A stretch of DNA of 64,000 nucleotides from Leuctra nigra (lineage: Eukaryota; Arthropoda; Insecta; Plecoptera; Leuctridae): positions 23,735,108 through 23,799,107 of the forward strand of contig OW203763.1 of assembly GCA_934045905.1 (NCBI GenBank), written 5' to 3'. Below the pieces are notes generated by a model, which did no database searches, was not told the DNA's origin, and saw nothing but the letters and a program-made list of their open reading frames with translations. Positions 1 to 14,990 of the stretch are shown here, piece by piece. The translations under genes and the position numbers were made by a program. Positions within the stretch are counted from its first letter, which is position 1. Each line of letters opens with the position of its first letter.

Positions 1-2186
1 TCCACCTCGTGTACTTTCTGTATTTAGGGAAATTTATTTGGAGACGTAATTTTTCGACATTTTCAACGACCCTTCAACTCAATTAGGATTTGTTTACCCC
101 ATATTACGCCAACGTTTGAGAAATTTCCCAGAATGAGCAAATAAGAGTTCGTATAGAAGTCTAAAGAGAGAAGAGTGAGCAAATGATAGTGCCTGTCCTC
201 GAAACCTCTAGTGTTTTCATTTCGAAGCACTTGCCTCGCTGCTACTGGATTTACAAACAGAGAATATCGTGAACATCCTTCAACTCTCGTCTATCTTCTA
301 TCATCACTCTTTACTCAAGACGCCATTCACCTAAGAGAGCTTGATTCAGAGTGGACAATCAAGTCTCGGACAGAAAAACCTTTCTGAAAGTTTCCCACAA
401 GATTGACTTCAACTGGTTAAATTTTAACCCACTCTTCAATTTGTAGTTTGAAACATGAATGAGTATTGATGTCCCCTACTTCCTCTGCCAGCTTCTATTT
501 CCTAAGAGCAATCTGAACTAGAGGCAAAGAACCATACATAGTAGAGACCACAATCAGTGTTCACTGTTGGACTTGTGCAACTCCCTCTTTTTTGCCCCCC
601 TCCCCTTCAACGCCCCATTCCATTTTCCTCAGGTCTTCTTTGTCCATGGTCCACCATCAACGCAGTTCATCCCGTAAGATATTGAATTTTCCAAGTGATC
701 TAGCTCTCAAGTTTTTCTTTTTATGTTTGCGATGAAGAGAAAGGCGACAACCACTTCGTTAGTCGTCGAATGTTCGGAATAATCATCATGTCTATCGCTT
801 CTTTCCAGATGGAAGTCACATTACGTCTACGTCAGTGTCACCACAATTCTTGAGTAGTTACGTCCTGTGATCGACCTGGAATAGAATCTACCGTGCACTT
901 CTTTACTATGGAATGCACAAGGGAACTGTACATATTCCAGACGTTATGATACATCATGCTTGTCTATAGAGAAGGTCTATCAGCATTCTAAAGTCGAGCT
1001 TCACTCTATAGTGTATACCGTGGGCTCAAATATATACAGGAAGAAATCGCCCTTCCATAGAGAATGTGTTCCACTTACATTGTAAAGCTTTGAAATTCGT
1101 CGAGTGCTCTAAAAGACAGAAGCAACGTAATAATAGACGCGAATCTACTTCCCAAGAGTATGTATTCAACAGAAAAAAGGCCGTGAATAAAAACTGGCAT
1201 CGTGGTGAAATGGAGAGTTTGTGAAAGCTACAACCTTAGAACGGCTATTGCCGCTGCAAACCCCATACCCATGTCATCCTTTTACTTGACTCAAATAATT
1301 TGTAAAATTACATTATTTTAACATGATAACAAGAACCTGTTAGATACTAAAATATCGTGTTTTCAAACAACTTTGAACTCGCAACATCACGGTTGTGAAA
1401 ACAGTCAGAAGAATTCACAATGTGAATGCATAATGCATTTTCTTCTATAACCTGTGCACCTCCCGTGTATTCATTTGAAAACTCTCGCATAGGATGTGTC
1501 ATTATTTCTTGTGTGGAGGACCGTAAATCCATTGCTAAGCAAAGCTTACGTTCGCTCCATATATAGATGCAACATCTTGCTTTTGAGTTAGACCTTCGTC
1601 TTAAATAGAATCTCTACGTGGCTTTTTATGTCACAAACTTATTAATGGTAAGTATGTATTGCTTAATGAAAATACCCGTCTTTCTGTTGGCAAAGGGAAA
1701 ATCTACCGTTACCTAACACAATTTATAATAGTAATAATTTAATAGTATAATGGAGAATTTTTCCTTTTGTGTCCTTATCATATGACTTCTACTGGGCAAT
1801 CAATGCTACATTTCCTCTTTTTCACGTCCTACCGTCCCATAGTCCCACTGTCCCGTCCCATATATACTATATATAGCATTTGTGTCGGGATCTCCTAGTG
1901 GTCACATGGGCCGTTTTGAATACAAAGTGGACAGTTTGAAAAGAAACTCAATTTTGAAAATAGACGTCAGAGAAGAACATTTACAACTTTGATACTTTTT
2001 ATAACGTATAATTTAACGTCGCACTGTTCTGCAACCAGGCTAATGGTGCCGAACGAATTATTGTGATGATGATTAAGAGATGTTGATGATAAATAGTGAA
2101 GATGGTAGGTGGGCAGAATGCAGTCAGTCCTCTTTGTACAGACACTTTCCGGAATGTCCGTCTTGACTGAGAGAATTCAACGAATA

Positions 2187-2240
2187 TACCTCGAACCTGG
2201 GTCTTCGTAGGTCAAGTCCAGAGCGTTACCCTGAACCAAC
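2187..2240 (-). mobile_element. tRNA-like sequence, possible SINE head
   Basis: Read on the minus strand, GTTGGTTCAGGGTAACGCTC is followed by GGACTTGACCTACGAAGACC and then CAGGTTCGAGGT. This resembles the D-loop, anticodon and T-loop (box B, GGTTCGA) order of a tRNA. It is too degenerate for a working tRNA; a decayed tRNA-derived SINE is more likely. Confidence 0.35.
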
Positions 2241-5200
2241 TTTCTACGTAATTTCAGTACTTACAAGAATTAAACTTGAATAACAGTTATCATAAAATTC
2301 ATCTGAATAGCAAGTCTAAGGAATTGTTTTTCGTTTGCTGGGAATGACTGATATCTAAAACACAGTTTTCGATTTCTGAAAAGCGTCGACTGTTTGCCGA
2401 GTAAAAATGTCGTGTCTGTTCTCTAACCACGCGATAAACCTATGCATTTCTTAACCCACTAAGACCGCTATCATTCCAGCCAGCATGAATACATTGTTGA
2501 TCAAGAGTGGTTTCGGTTCTTAGTTCACTTGCGATAATAACATGCGGTCATACAGACGCGTGTACCAACTTGGCCAAAACTTGCGTAGAACTTCACGCTA
2601 CCCGTAATTATCTATTAATTACGCAATACTGGAGCTAAGAACAATAAAACATGGTAATAGTGATACACGAAATGGCATGCGTTCGGAATATCTTGTTTTG
2701 AATATTATTTTATTGCGTTGTATAGACTTATCTCGAACACTCTCACGGTCATTTTTCCGAATCACACGATAACTTTCATTGATTTTGTATTTATATTATA
2801 ATTCCTAGAAAAATAGTGTTATCTAATAATAATTATTGGTCAATAAAAGGTGTATAGGTGAGTTACCTTTCATGTAATAACTCTACCTTCCATTATAATT
2901 TCACCCGTTGCTCGCCTACATACAGTTGCAAAGGTTACTTTGCGTGGGTTCAAGCGTGCTAAACGATGAAGAGAGTGTTGTATAATGAAATGTAAAACAC
3001 AACGTAAGGCACCTCCACCACTAGCATCGCCTCGACAAGATTTCGAAGCCACTTCAACTGACTGTCTCCATGGAACTGGAGGAGAACGAATGTTCCGACA
3101 CCTCTAGAGAAATACGCACATTAGATTTTCTCGTCGCTTCTTCTCACGTGTTGTATTCTTCAGGGAGCTTTTGATTATCCTTGGCTTGTAGCTGTTAAAG
3201 GTATATGTTGTCATATTGAGCGTTGCGTGTGCCGCAGTAATCAGTGCGTTCCAACAATCCCAGAGGTTCGAGGAATTATATTTTATAAGAAAGAGACAAG
3301 AAAGAGCAACTATTTGAGAGAGCAAGGTAGGTTAGATGAGGGAAATGTTGTACGTTGCTTATGTTTCAGACCTAATAGAAATTGATAATAACGCTTGCGA
3401 ACACGGCACAAACAATCAGTTACCAATGGAAACCAAAAGCTTTGCCCGAAGCTGAGCTTTACTCGCGGATAATAATATATTATTTCGTGAAATTTTAGTT
3501 TAATTGAAGCGTAAAGCTCCTGTCTTGCAAGTCAATTTTATATTTAATAATAGTATTTGTCCACATTTCCAAGGAGTCATTTGAAACAGTTACTTTAGTG
3601 TTTAGTGTAGATAATGAACTGTTTTAAGCTCACATACTTGATGTGTTTGACCAAAGCAAACTTCGCTTCCTCTCCATCCCGGAAACTAATCCGCATTTCG
3701 GTTGATGCGAAACACTCTCCTCTCGTTTGATGATGAATAATAAAATCTCACTGCTTCTATTCTTTTGCAAAACCCTTTTATTCGCTCTTTAATGTTTCGG
3801 ATATATCCTTCTCAATTTAATCTCATGTCATGCTTTTATGTCCGTTTAGAATTTCTTAATTCTACCAATATTCGTTATTCAAATTCAAATAACAAACGCA
3901 TGAATATTTAACTTCAGCAAATAATTGATGAAATTAGCCGGACGTTGATTGAATCAAGTTTCATCAAAGTTAAATAAGAGTGCCAACGTGACCTCAGATT
4001 TTGATTGGTCTTTCTCTCTTCTCCCTTTTATTTACATAGGTTGTAGATAATAAAATTACTCTTCTATTGGTTGATTAGCGCATCGATTTTTCGCCCGTCT
4101 TTGTGTTGAAAGACTGGTACTCGTATTGACAGTTTGGCTTCAGTGAAATGGCTCTTGCCTTGAACAGGACTATTGGCTGTGACGTGTTTCAAGAGATTTC
4201 AACTGGAATTCTGAAGTCAACGTCGAGCGGTTCATTCTTTAAGCCAGTGTATCTTGTATGTTGGAAACACTTTTATTTCTTTCGTAAACGAAAAGCTCAG
4301 TCAAATCCATCCAATGAGCAGAATATACTTCGTTCTCAATTAATTGAAGGTGCGAACATGCCTAAAGAGAATTTTATGGCTCGTAAACTTTTTATTAGGA
4401 ATGTTAATTCAATTTGAAAGCCGCATTCACAATCTTAGTTTATTCCTTCTGGTCCTTGAGCCGACTGCTTCCACTGATGTATACGACAAGTTGTACGGGT
4501 TCAAATGTAGACATTTTGCTAAAGCATCCACTCGCTATGGAATCAATTTTAGACCGCACATTGGACAGTGAACTCCCAAATTAAATTAAAACCCTCATGA
4601 GACGTAAGTGTTTACTTAACAATGGTAAATGTAGTCACGATGTAGATGAAATAAGCATGTATGACTCGCACTGCTTCCTTCTGGTTATACCACAACACTG
4701 CCTTCTCATAATACGAGAATTAGAAAACCATCAACGTCAGCATTTCATGTGGGTTTAACGCACCTATCAAAAGCGTACATGTTGAACCGTACTTGAAAAT
4801 TTATATTTTATGTTTACATAATGTGTTATGTTTACGTGTAATTTTATATTTACACAAAATTAAATTCCATGTTTAGCAAAATGTAAACTCGTAAAACAAA
4901 TAACAATTGTAATGCTGACGTGAAGTATAAAGATGTCTCAGTTGTATCAGTTGTAACGCGTGAACACATTGACTTGTTCTCTGCAATGACAACGTTAAGG
5001 GCCAAGGGGTGTGGGTGGGCGGCGAGGGGGTGAGAGTAGACGAGGGGATGGGGGGCGACCACGACTGCAGATCTAATGCGAATAATGCGGATGAGGGCTC
5101 GGATCAACTGCCGGCGATTCCATGGTACTGCTGGCGCTGTGTTGCTTGTTGATCCCAAACCTTCCAGCTGACACCTCGCTGCTCGTGGACAAGCTGCGCT

Positions 5201-5870
5201 GCGGCGCGTGTACTGACCCTAATTAATATCACAGCTACTCAATTCAAAGCCAGGGAAAAAATAAAGGAGTTAGACTAAAACTGCTTAAGAATTATATTAA
5301 TAACGTGATAGCCAACATCTTGATGGCAAATAGATAGCTGAAGATTCGCGAAACCGTGTGGCAAACTTTAACAAGTTTTAGTATTCTGTTAAACCAACTA
5401 AACGAAAATTGGAATCTCTCCTTTTAGAAGTGAATAGCATGTGTCTCTTCTGCATTGGTCTTCGTTGGTCTTTTTTCCTTCACCAGCTGGGACTTGGTCG
5501 TTTCTCCCTCATCCACTTCATGCTAGTCCTGAATACAATTCACAAGACTATCGATTGGACACTACACAACATTCAATAAACCTGACAACTCCGTCCTTTC
5601 AACTTTCTGTTCACCCCCCTTTAAACCTCTTAAAACTAGTTCACCGCTTGCGTCCCTTAGGCTCGCATGCTTTTCTCTCTGACACTCTTTTCTACGATCC
5701 ATCAAGTGTACACTTCATTGTGGTGGTTCGACTTCAATCAAACTACCTATATATAGTCAACCAACAAGTGTACAAGACACTGTGGTTAAACCTAGAAACT
5801 TAAAGACAATCTTGTTCTATTGTGAAGCTTTGGTTGGATTATCTCGGATGCAGTGGAACAAGTTGAGACT

Positions 5871-6070
5871 NNNNNNNNNNNNNNNNNNNNNNNNNNNNNN
5901 NNNNNNNNNNNNNNNNNNNNNNNNNNNNNNNNNNNNNNNNNNNNNNNNNNNNNNNNNNNNNNNNNNNNNNNNNNNNNNNNNNNNNNNNNNNNNNNNNNNN
6001 NNNNNNNNNNNNNNNNNNNNNNNNNNNNNNNNNNNNNNNNNNNNNNNNNNNNNNNNNNNNNNNNNNNNNN
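5871..6070. other. Assembly gap, 200 N
   Basis: Exactly 200 unknown bases. The right flank is a (CT)n microsatellite, the probable cause of the break. Confidence 0.99.
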
Positions 6071-6112
6071 TCTCTCTCTCTCTCTCTCTCTCTCGCTCTC
6101 TCCTCTCTTTTG
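6071..6112. repeat. (CT)n microsatellite at gap edge
   Basis: TC/CT dinucleotides run directly from the gap, with one G interruption. Total length is unknown. Confidence 0.95.
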
Positions 6113-8332
6113 GTAAGTGAGTAAATGTGTGGCTGACTTCATCACCATGTCACATTATGTGTGAACAGCTGTTACATCTATCCATATATATTCACACAAT
6201 CTAGTATATGCCCGAACAAATCCAAATTGTTTTTAAATGTCCGCGTTTTAGTGATATAACCAGTGTACCAGGAACTTGACCAGTGTGCCTCCGACCGCAA
6301 TGTTACGAAATGGTTTCATGTTGACCACGTCTGGACAAACTATTTGAAACAAAAACGACATTAATTCGGGTCAAATTTCGAAGAAATTTTAAAGTTGACG
6401 TGGTTTTACTTTAAAGCACAAAATTACTGAGGCAAAGCTTGTAAAACAATTTACGTAATAGCATTGTGCAGTTCTAATTTAAATTAATAGCTCGATATTT
6501 CTTATAAATAATTGATTAAATTTAAGTTTCACTAATTAATTTTTGACGTAAGATGAATTATTCAAAGAAATGATTATCAAGTACTATAAAAGCGGGACTG
6601 AAACTTTTTTCAACATGTCGACAGTATTCAAATAGTTGTGAATTACAAAAATGACAATACATTTTTATTGAACAAAATGTTTGTGAACTCAATTAATGAA
6701 TGTATATATGAATAATAATTAACAGCATAATAAGAGTTTATTATGTGTGACCTTGCACCCCAGCACCTCGACTATTCTATAAACTCGCATGTTTGAGAAT
6801 CACGCTCAAGTGGGAGGGTGGAGTGTTGGTATAAATGACAAGGCCCGTGACAGGGTGTAAGGAGGGCAGTAATAAATAGCAGGCAGAAGGAATGAATGGG
6901 CATGTTGTTTGGAATCCGTGGGAGTCCAACCACTTGGCCGTAGGTACTCTATATACAGAGTTTGATAGGACATCGGAACGTTTTGTATGTTACTTATCAC
7001 AAAAAAACGAAACGAACTCTCCTTCACTTCGTCCACCCATCTTGTCACAATAAATTCTATAACCAAGAGAGTAGAGACAGATTTTCGGGGTAATATCTGA
7101 CCGTTTTAGTGGTGTTAACTTGCCAAGATCGTTTTTGTCAACCACTGTTAGCTTCTACACTCACCAACTTCCAGCGTATTGTCCTGAAACCGAATAATCT
7201 TTGTGTTTGCTTGCCAATGAAGAGATCAAAAGGCTTATGTTGAAAATAGCTTCCAGGGTTTTAGTTGTTGAAGTTGTATTTATCATTTCATTTTCATCTT
7301 CTCTATCACTAATCCGTAATAGAGTTGTGCTGTCGTACAGTTTCTGGTTAAAGATAACAAAGAGCCATTTTACAATTGTAAAAGTAGTACATACAAAAAA
7401 TATCCTCAGGGGAAATTTTGTAATATTCCTTCTTTTGTCACCTCCACTAACATGTAATAATTTTTTACCTACAATACACTCACGTTTACTTTTCAATGTG
7501 CATAATCAATATGTTTTCTCTCGTCTCCATCTGGTTAATTTCCTTGTCCGGTGGAACTGGATTGATCATAGTTAGTTTATGCCTCATTAATGCCGGGCTT
7601 ATTTTGTTTGTAGTCGCGTATGCATGAACGATGCGTGGAAAACCGATGCTGAATTGTTCCACATTTCTATATAGAACCGTGCACAATGCTTACACTGTAA
7701 CGATTCACGTACTGTTAATTTTTTTTTTATTTTAAAATACTCAGCAAAATACACATATTAATGATTGACACATACAACCTCACTGCCTACTCTTTCGTCA
7801 ATATGATGACCAACATGATATAATGAATGAATTATTTGATGAGTTAAGCTCATTTCACGCTGGTCCTAGTTGTTGACAAAAACGGAACCGTTAAAAAAAT
7901 CAGAATTGGTTATGTATTAACTAAGTCGTCTTTAATTTGCCATAAATCTTGACTCACTTCATCTTTATATAAAAATAATATGAATCTCTATGGCGTTCAT
8001 TCATAATAAATATCCATAAAAATGTGAACTTTTCCGGATTTATTCTTAGCAAACATGTTTATAAAGATATTTCATCTCGAGTTTCATTTCTTGTACAACA
8101 TTAATGTATAATTTATTCAAACATAATAATATATAAATGTATCTTCTTAATAGCACACGAAGCTTAGGTATATACTTGAATGCACGTGCATCATTACTTT
8201 TCCCCATAGCTCGAATGCAGTTCATATTTTTAATATAAAATTGTATGGGTATGTATAAAGTGAAACAAATTACTGTGAATGAGTGTAATGAGGAATCATT
8301 AAGTTTGAATAAGTATGTTTTTCCAATCTTTT

Positions 8333-8361
8333 TACACACACATACACACACCCACACACAC
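8333..8361. repeat. (CA)n microsatellite, short
   Basis: An imperfect CA run with T and CC interruptions. Confidence 0.8.
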
Positions 8362-9427
8362 GTAGATGTTTGAAAATAAAAATACATTTTAACTTCTGTG
8401 AGTCAGGGAGAAGTCTGAATTAGGCAATAAGCTTTCGGATAAGTGGTTCATTACTGAATCGCCGTGCAATAAAAATCAGAATATCCCCGTGCTCCGACTC
8501 ATTACCCTTCATTGAAACCTCGGCGACACAAGTAAATGCTACTTCAGAGTACCACTCGATGTCAAGCTAAAAGAGGGAGAGGAAACTCGAAATGAATATG
8601 TCGTATGCGGAAAATAGAATGTGTGATTAAAAATTGCCACGATGAATGGCATCGATGAATATGGCTTGGCAGAAATCGTAGATGTGATATCGGCTTTGAG
8701 CAGAAAGTAAAAATGTCAATAAAAAAAATACATTTTCTTATTTTGTGTAGTTTAACTAATCCTGGCGATCTGATTCTGATGATGTGAGAAGGGACAATAA
8801 GAAAAAACAGAAAGAGATAATATCTAAGAATATTTCTGATTTATCTTAGAAAGAGATCATATTTTACAAGTCGGCTGGAACCTTAATGGTTGATAACAAT
8901 TTCATAACTATTTTGCAGGAAATTCTTACATTTTAAGAATATGACTTAAAAAATGGTAATTGCTAACAAAATTAATAATCTTTTGATTTTATACTATTTC
9001 TTTATCATTATTTGCAACATGTTATTTTTAAGAGTATCATAAAATTTGTATCATTTAAATTTCTTAATGGTAACATAGAGATAGCGGAGCGTCTATAAAA
9101 GTGTCATAACGGTGGCATAATAGTGTCATAAGAGGGAGTCCGTGTTGGTATATGGATATAAATAAATCAAACATTTTATTAATCAATTAAAGAACAAGGA
9201 AAATCAATCAGGATTATTTATTCAGCGTACGGCTCACACCAAGTACGAAGATTAAATACAAACAAATAAAAATACATCTCATGATATTATACTTATTATA
9301 ATACGAAAAATACTGTATTGCACAGTAAAATTTGTATGACGTCATAAAGTCATAACTGAAAGTCAAGCTTCACTGGTCATTCGATTACATCAGGAGTAAA
9401 GCTAATAAAGTCTGCAATGTCTCCAGG

Positions 9428-9553
9428 AGGCCTATTCTGGAACGTTTTCCCAATTCCATTCCTGATGGAATCCGGTCACGGCCATAAGAATTAGCATTGC
9501 CCCGAATCAGATTCCATCAGAATTGGGAATTTAAAAGTTCTAGAATACGGCCC
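9428..9553. mobile_element. Small foldback/MITE with GGCC..ATTCT termini
   Basis: The left part GGCCTATTCTGGAACGTTTT and the following CCCAATTCC..GATGGAATC are mirrored by GATTCCATC..AATTGGG and GTTCTAGAATACGGCCC. The inverted repeat is imperfect and the element is about 125 bp long. No coding capacity. Confidence 0.6.
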
Positions 9554-12500
9554 AAGTGCTCAGTAATTGAATAGTTGTTAAACCGTATATCTCAATAATA
9601 TCAATAAATATCAGTACATTTATCTTCTGCTACGGTATTTCTCATTTTTATAAGATTGCGCATTCTATCTAGTACGACAAAACCTAAATATTGGCATCTA
9701 TAATTAATTTAATACATTCTTGTATACATTTTGCATACATTCTTATACAAAAATGTATGTATATAGCGAAAGTATCATGAAATTTCATCTCGCATTGGAA
9801 GTCCCTGGTTGATAATTTTCTGGGCGATGCATTTTTGTCGCCGTCTCAAATTGCAGGAAACTCGTTGTCGACCGGGGACTCAGATTACGTAATAGTAAAA
9901 AAAACAGAAACAAAAAACAGTAAAAGTTTGAATCCCTTGGTATCGGAAGTTGGAGCGGAAATAATAATAATAGATTTCAGGAAGTGACGTTTTCACATTG
10001 ATTTAGCTACACTCTGTGTCCCATTATAGCTAGAGCAAAGCATCCTTAAAACCTGCAAGACTGATATCTAATTAACTAGCTGCTATTCGTCATTCTGAAG
10101 AATTGTCTTCAGACTGAATCCGATAATTAGATACAGTTAATAGATAAGAGAAGGAGAATCGTCATCTCTAAAAGGACTAAGAGAGAGGGAAGTTAACAAT
10201 CACTTTTCATTAGCAATGTACTTCGCTTTTTCGACGATAATCGGGAGAATAACAAAAGAGTGACAACATTGCAGGCTATATCCATGGTAATGAAGAGAAA
10301 CAAAATAGATCTCTCCAAGTTGATGCTATAAAATCAATCTAAAATCTCATTTATCTTCGAAACTCAATAATCTTTGCTTATATTATTATGTAATGTAAAT
10401 AGCAGTACCTTGATGTACTTTATTGAATGTTAAATGGAAAATAATTATTATTTCAGTTTTCTTCTTTACATTTTAAATGTCGAAAGTCATTGTCTCTTCA
10501 AAACTAAATATGTTTTTTGTTACATTTACAAAAAGGTTTTTCTGCCTCTCATTCATGAGCTTCTTAAATATTAGCATATCTTTACTTGCTCTGCGAGTAT
10601 AGTCTTACGTGATTTAAAGCTCATAACATGATTATGAAATAATCCCACTTCTGCCACCATTTGTAGAATTGTATATATTTTTTTAATTAATACTTATTAC
10701 GTAGTAATTTTAATAAAACAATTTTTTTTCATTTACAAATTTAGTACTTACAGTATTTTAATTGAGCATTTATTTAAGTTAGGTAAATAGTTAGTTTAAG
10801 TTAGGTAGGTAAAATTTAAGTTGTAAATGTTAAATATTTTTGGCATTATGTCAAGATATTTTATAAATAGCATTAAAATGCTTGTTAACGGATTTTGGGA
10901 CACATGCCATTGTTTAAGCTAACTAATATTCTTTATTTCTTGTAATAAAGAAATTGCATAAACCTTATGGTAGCATAAACCGCAGTAAAATAAAGAATTA
11001 GAATATGATATTATTACAAATGTCAACTACGGTCTGAAAAATATTTTTAATAATATTTTATATTATATATATACTGAAAATAGCGTTGTTGTCTGACAAT
11101 TTGGTAGTAATTTAAGACATTCTAACTACTTCTATCGTATTGTATTAAAATGTTCAAATTAATCGAACACCTCGGCGAGGAGGACGGAGAACGGCTTGTA
11201 AAGATGCGGAAATGAAGACAGATAATAATCTTAAGACACTGAGTGATTCGTGCTTTTGTTTGAATTTCACAACAAAGTCGTGCCTCAGTAATTATTTTTT
11301 AAGTTAGTTAATGTTGTTTATTGGTACTCAGCAGCGAAGTAATCACATAACCATATGTGATTCACAAGTTAAAGTGTATCAATTATTATAATTTCAAAAA
11401 TAATTTAGAAATCATACCTTCATGCCCTAAAATCCAGATTGAAAATTATAATATTAAAGATGAGTTCAATAGCATTCGATATCGAATTTGTCAACTTTCA
11501 GGCTCTGTTGCCTGATTACTGCCTGGCAGTCAGTCAGTCAGCTGTCGGGCTAAATTTGGAAGCGGTTGAATCTCTACTATAACTTGACGCCAAAAAAGGA
11601 AACCTCATTTGAGTTCTCATTCAACATGAGTTGAGAGGGGTGAGGGGGCGGCGTTAACTTTTCCAAAAGCTTCTTCGCATCTTTGGAGATCAGAAAACTT
11701 CAAGTTTTCTCCTCGAGGGTTTTCGCCGCCCCTATTATACATCGTGCAAGTGATTTATGAAGTTTCAGGTGAAAACTCTTAAATAAAATCCTGGATCGAT
11801 TCTTGTTCTTATTTTCAAAACAATGGATTTATTATACTCAAACGTAACTACAAACAACAAACCTGGTTTTCTCGTATTCATATTTTGGACTGAAAGCACT
11901 TTCTATACAATATTATCAACAGTAATTTTCTGGAGTGTACTTGAGATATTTTCAGCTTGCTTCTTCGCTAAGCAATACATCAATTCTACCTTTCATACAT
12001 TGCACTTTTCTTTTATTTAATCACATTTTACTTTCAAGAAGCTCGAAGATGAAATTGTGACGACCATTCTTTTAACATTGAGTTTTTATGCAAAGTTGAA
12101 CTTTCCCGCCTTACCACCTCTTATCTGAAATACCGCACCCCCACAATAACTAAGCCTATTCCAGTATGGCTTTGAAAATCATATTATTCGGAATCCGTGT
12201 CTGAAAATATTGGCATGCCATTTCTTAGTCTGATACCGTTTTCCATGGGCGGGAAGCCTTTGTTCCGAGCATATCGTAATATTCCACACCCGTCAAAATA
12301 CGGCGACGAATGACTTGTGAAGGGACTTTTAGAGCCATGAGGAAGGCATTTCTTTTCATATCTGAAATAATTTTGCGTTTGAACGTGCATTCGAGTCAAG
12401 AAAATGCAAAGAAGCGAAGATTATTGCGTTGAAATTGCTGTTGACAGCAGCTGAAAATGCGCTGTAGCATTCGACTCACACGACGATTTCCCCGCAAGTA

Positions 12501-14687
12501 AAATCCAGCTCAATATGTCAATCTCTAATCCTAGCGCTATGAAACAAAACTGCTCTTCTATCCCATATTTGTCTCGATATCTGTGATCGCCGATCTGTCG
12601 GAAAAGGAGTTGACTGACGACGAAAGGAACAAGGAACAGATTGCCGAAGCTTAAGAGGTTCTACTTTGTCTCAAGTTTTAATGAATGACTGACGTAGACG
12701 AAGAGTTTCTTGGGAAACTCGTGTGTCTTTCGAGTTGTCACACAGATATGCAATGTGATACTTAGCCTGACGTTTTCCCTACAGTACGAGATGTGCTTAG
12801 CACTGTACTGATTCCTCCCTCACTCGAGGCGGCGAGAGTGGGGAGGTGGAAGGAGGGGATGGAGAAGGGAGTAATTGACACATTCAGGTGGTTGCTTTGC
12901 TTTGGTGTTGTTATCGTGCAGCCGGCATGTTGTTAGCACGGCCTCCGGAGATGTTGGCGCCTCTCCTCAGCTACTCAGTCGCTCCCTGTACGATCTGCCA
13001 TCACTCATGCAATGGAAAATCAACCCAACCCCTAACCTCAATGCAATGCTTTGTGGCATCATTCTTTAAAGTCAACCTGCTGAATTAATTAGAGGGATGT
13101 TTGTTGAAGTGGTATAATAGAACACTTCAGAAAGGAAGCTTTACACATTCAAATAAACAATGTGAATGGTAATTAAAGAAATTGAATATATTTGTGGACA
13201 AACAAAAAAATATATTTATTGACGAGACAAAAAACGCGGGACGTTTCCATGATGAGAATTATTTAGAATGTAAAGTGTCAAGAAATTGATTTTAAGAGTT
13301 GAATTCTTTAAAGGCTCGTTTGCCAGAAATAATGGTATTCAGCAAGTTGGGAAATCTGGTTATTTTATAACAGAGCTAAGGAGTTAAGCTGCATATTTAT
13401 CGGCAAGACACAAGTGGATGATTAAAAATTCTCCTTTCGTTTTGTGTGAGGGTGGAGTTGGGGGAGAGATGGAAATGAGAGATCTAGAAGACACTTATCT
13501 TTTTCTCACCTGTTTCTTTCCCATAGCTCTTCGCCACTCCCACTCGTCGCTTAGGTTAAAACGCCTTACAAAGTATCTGATCTAACTAAGTTCCACCAGC
13601 CTATGGAGGTAGCTTATTCTCCTTCTTCCCACGAGAACGCCTAGATCACTTAATAGTGCCATCAAACTTTTACGCGAAGCAAGTCGAAATAATGTCTCTT
13701 CTTAGAATCAAATAGACTCTCGCTGAGCATTCTCAATGTTTTTTTAAAGCGGCAAAGACAAATTATGCTTAATTTTTAATGTTCATATTAATCATTCTAC
13801 TCGTCCAATTATTGCAAGCTTTGAGGGCATTAGCAGAGTGGAATGAAGATCACGACAAAGGCGATCCAACTAGATGTCACTTGCATATGTTGGTTAAGGC
13901 CGATAGCTGCGCCTTTGTCAGTTCCAGATCTCATAAGGCGTTCATTTTGCTGAAGTCTGCTAAACGTTGCGTCTGCTACTGTCTTCTCGTTTCTCCAGCA
14001 TTGTGGAAATATTAACTTCGTCATATCTAATACAATACAATTCATACCGTTTCTCCGTATCACATCCTTCAATGGTTTGTGAAGAAAGGGGTCGTGCTTA
14101 AGACAAATGGAAATCAGGAGACAATGGAGCAGGTCAATAGCTAATCTTCCTCATGCGATAAATACCAAGCAGAATACGGGCTCTGTGACTTCCCTTTGGT
14201 GGAGGTGCCGTATTGATTATCTGGCACCTCCATTATCTAAAGCATCCAATGTCATTTATTCATAAAATATTGTTATAAGTTTTCTTCTAAGTATTCAGAT
14301 AAGATAATTGTCTGTTGAACTGAACTGATAAGGAATATAATAGGCACATTTCTTCTATACTTAGTTATCAGTTCCAAGGCTGTGCAGTGAGTAATGCACT
14401 TACATTCACTTGATCTGTCCTCTTCCACTAAAGTTTGTTTTGCAAATCTTTTGATTTCCAATGAATTAAGGAGTATTATCTTGAGGGATATAATTATCGT
14501 ACTTATTGCACATGACTGTAACTCGTACATTGTAAGCACGATAATTTCCACTCATTTCTATCCTCGATTGAACGCAATAACATACAATGGACCCGATAAT
14601 AAGTGATAATTTGATTTGATTTAAATTCTTCTCACTTCATAACAATATTATTATTTCAACATTGTACCACTTTTTTATTTTATAGTT

Positions 14688-14990
14688 CTACATCTGCCAC
14701 CAATTGTAAAATTTAACTTCACCATTTGAAAGCAATCTTAAAAATACATTATAAAACCTTGTAAGAAAGATAAATATGCACGTTATTCTAGAGTATCTGT
14801 GAATCTATGCACATCTAAATTTGAATATAAAAGTATTAATTCGTACTGAATTCGTCTTTAATCTGCCACCAATTGTAATATTACGTTTTACCGTTTATTT
14901 GAAAAAAAGTCAGAAAAAATACCGTAAAAGAATAGTAAAAATGCATCTCTTCTATAGTATATACTAATGTAATATTTTGTGTCTTTTACA
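14688..14990. repeat. Diverged tandem duplication, about 169-bp period
   Basis: ATCTGCCACCAATTGTAA occurs at 14692 and again at 14861. Each is followed by related A/T-rich sequence and a shared ATGCA..CT..TTCTA..GTAT end. A relative (TCTGCCACCATTTGTAGAAT) is at about 10650. The second copy abuts the first recognised Gfrl exon. Confidence 0.55.

Noticed and set aside
4148..4417. 89-codon frame with a real ATG and good context
   Set aside because: No family, no signal peptide, no conserved pattern; length is within chance expectation over 15 kb.
13779..14015. Frame starting with a signal-like hydrophobic stretch (MFILIILLVQLLQAL) as the Gfrl first exon
   Set aside because: No donor in the frame fits the phase required by 14992 without creating a stop; the rest looks random.
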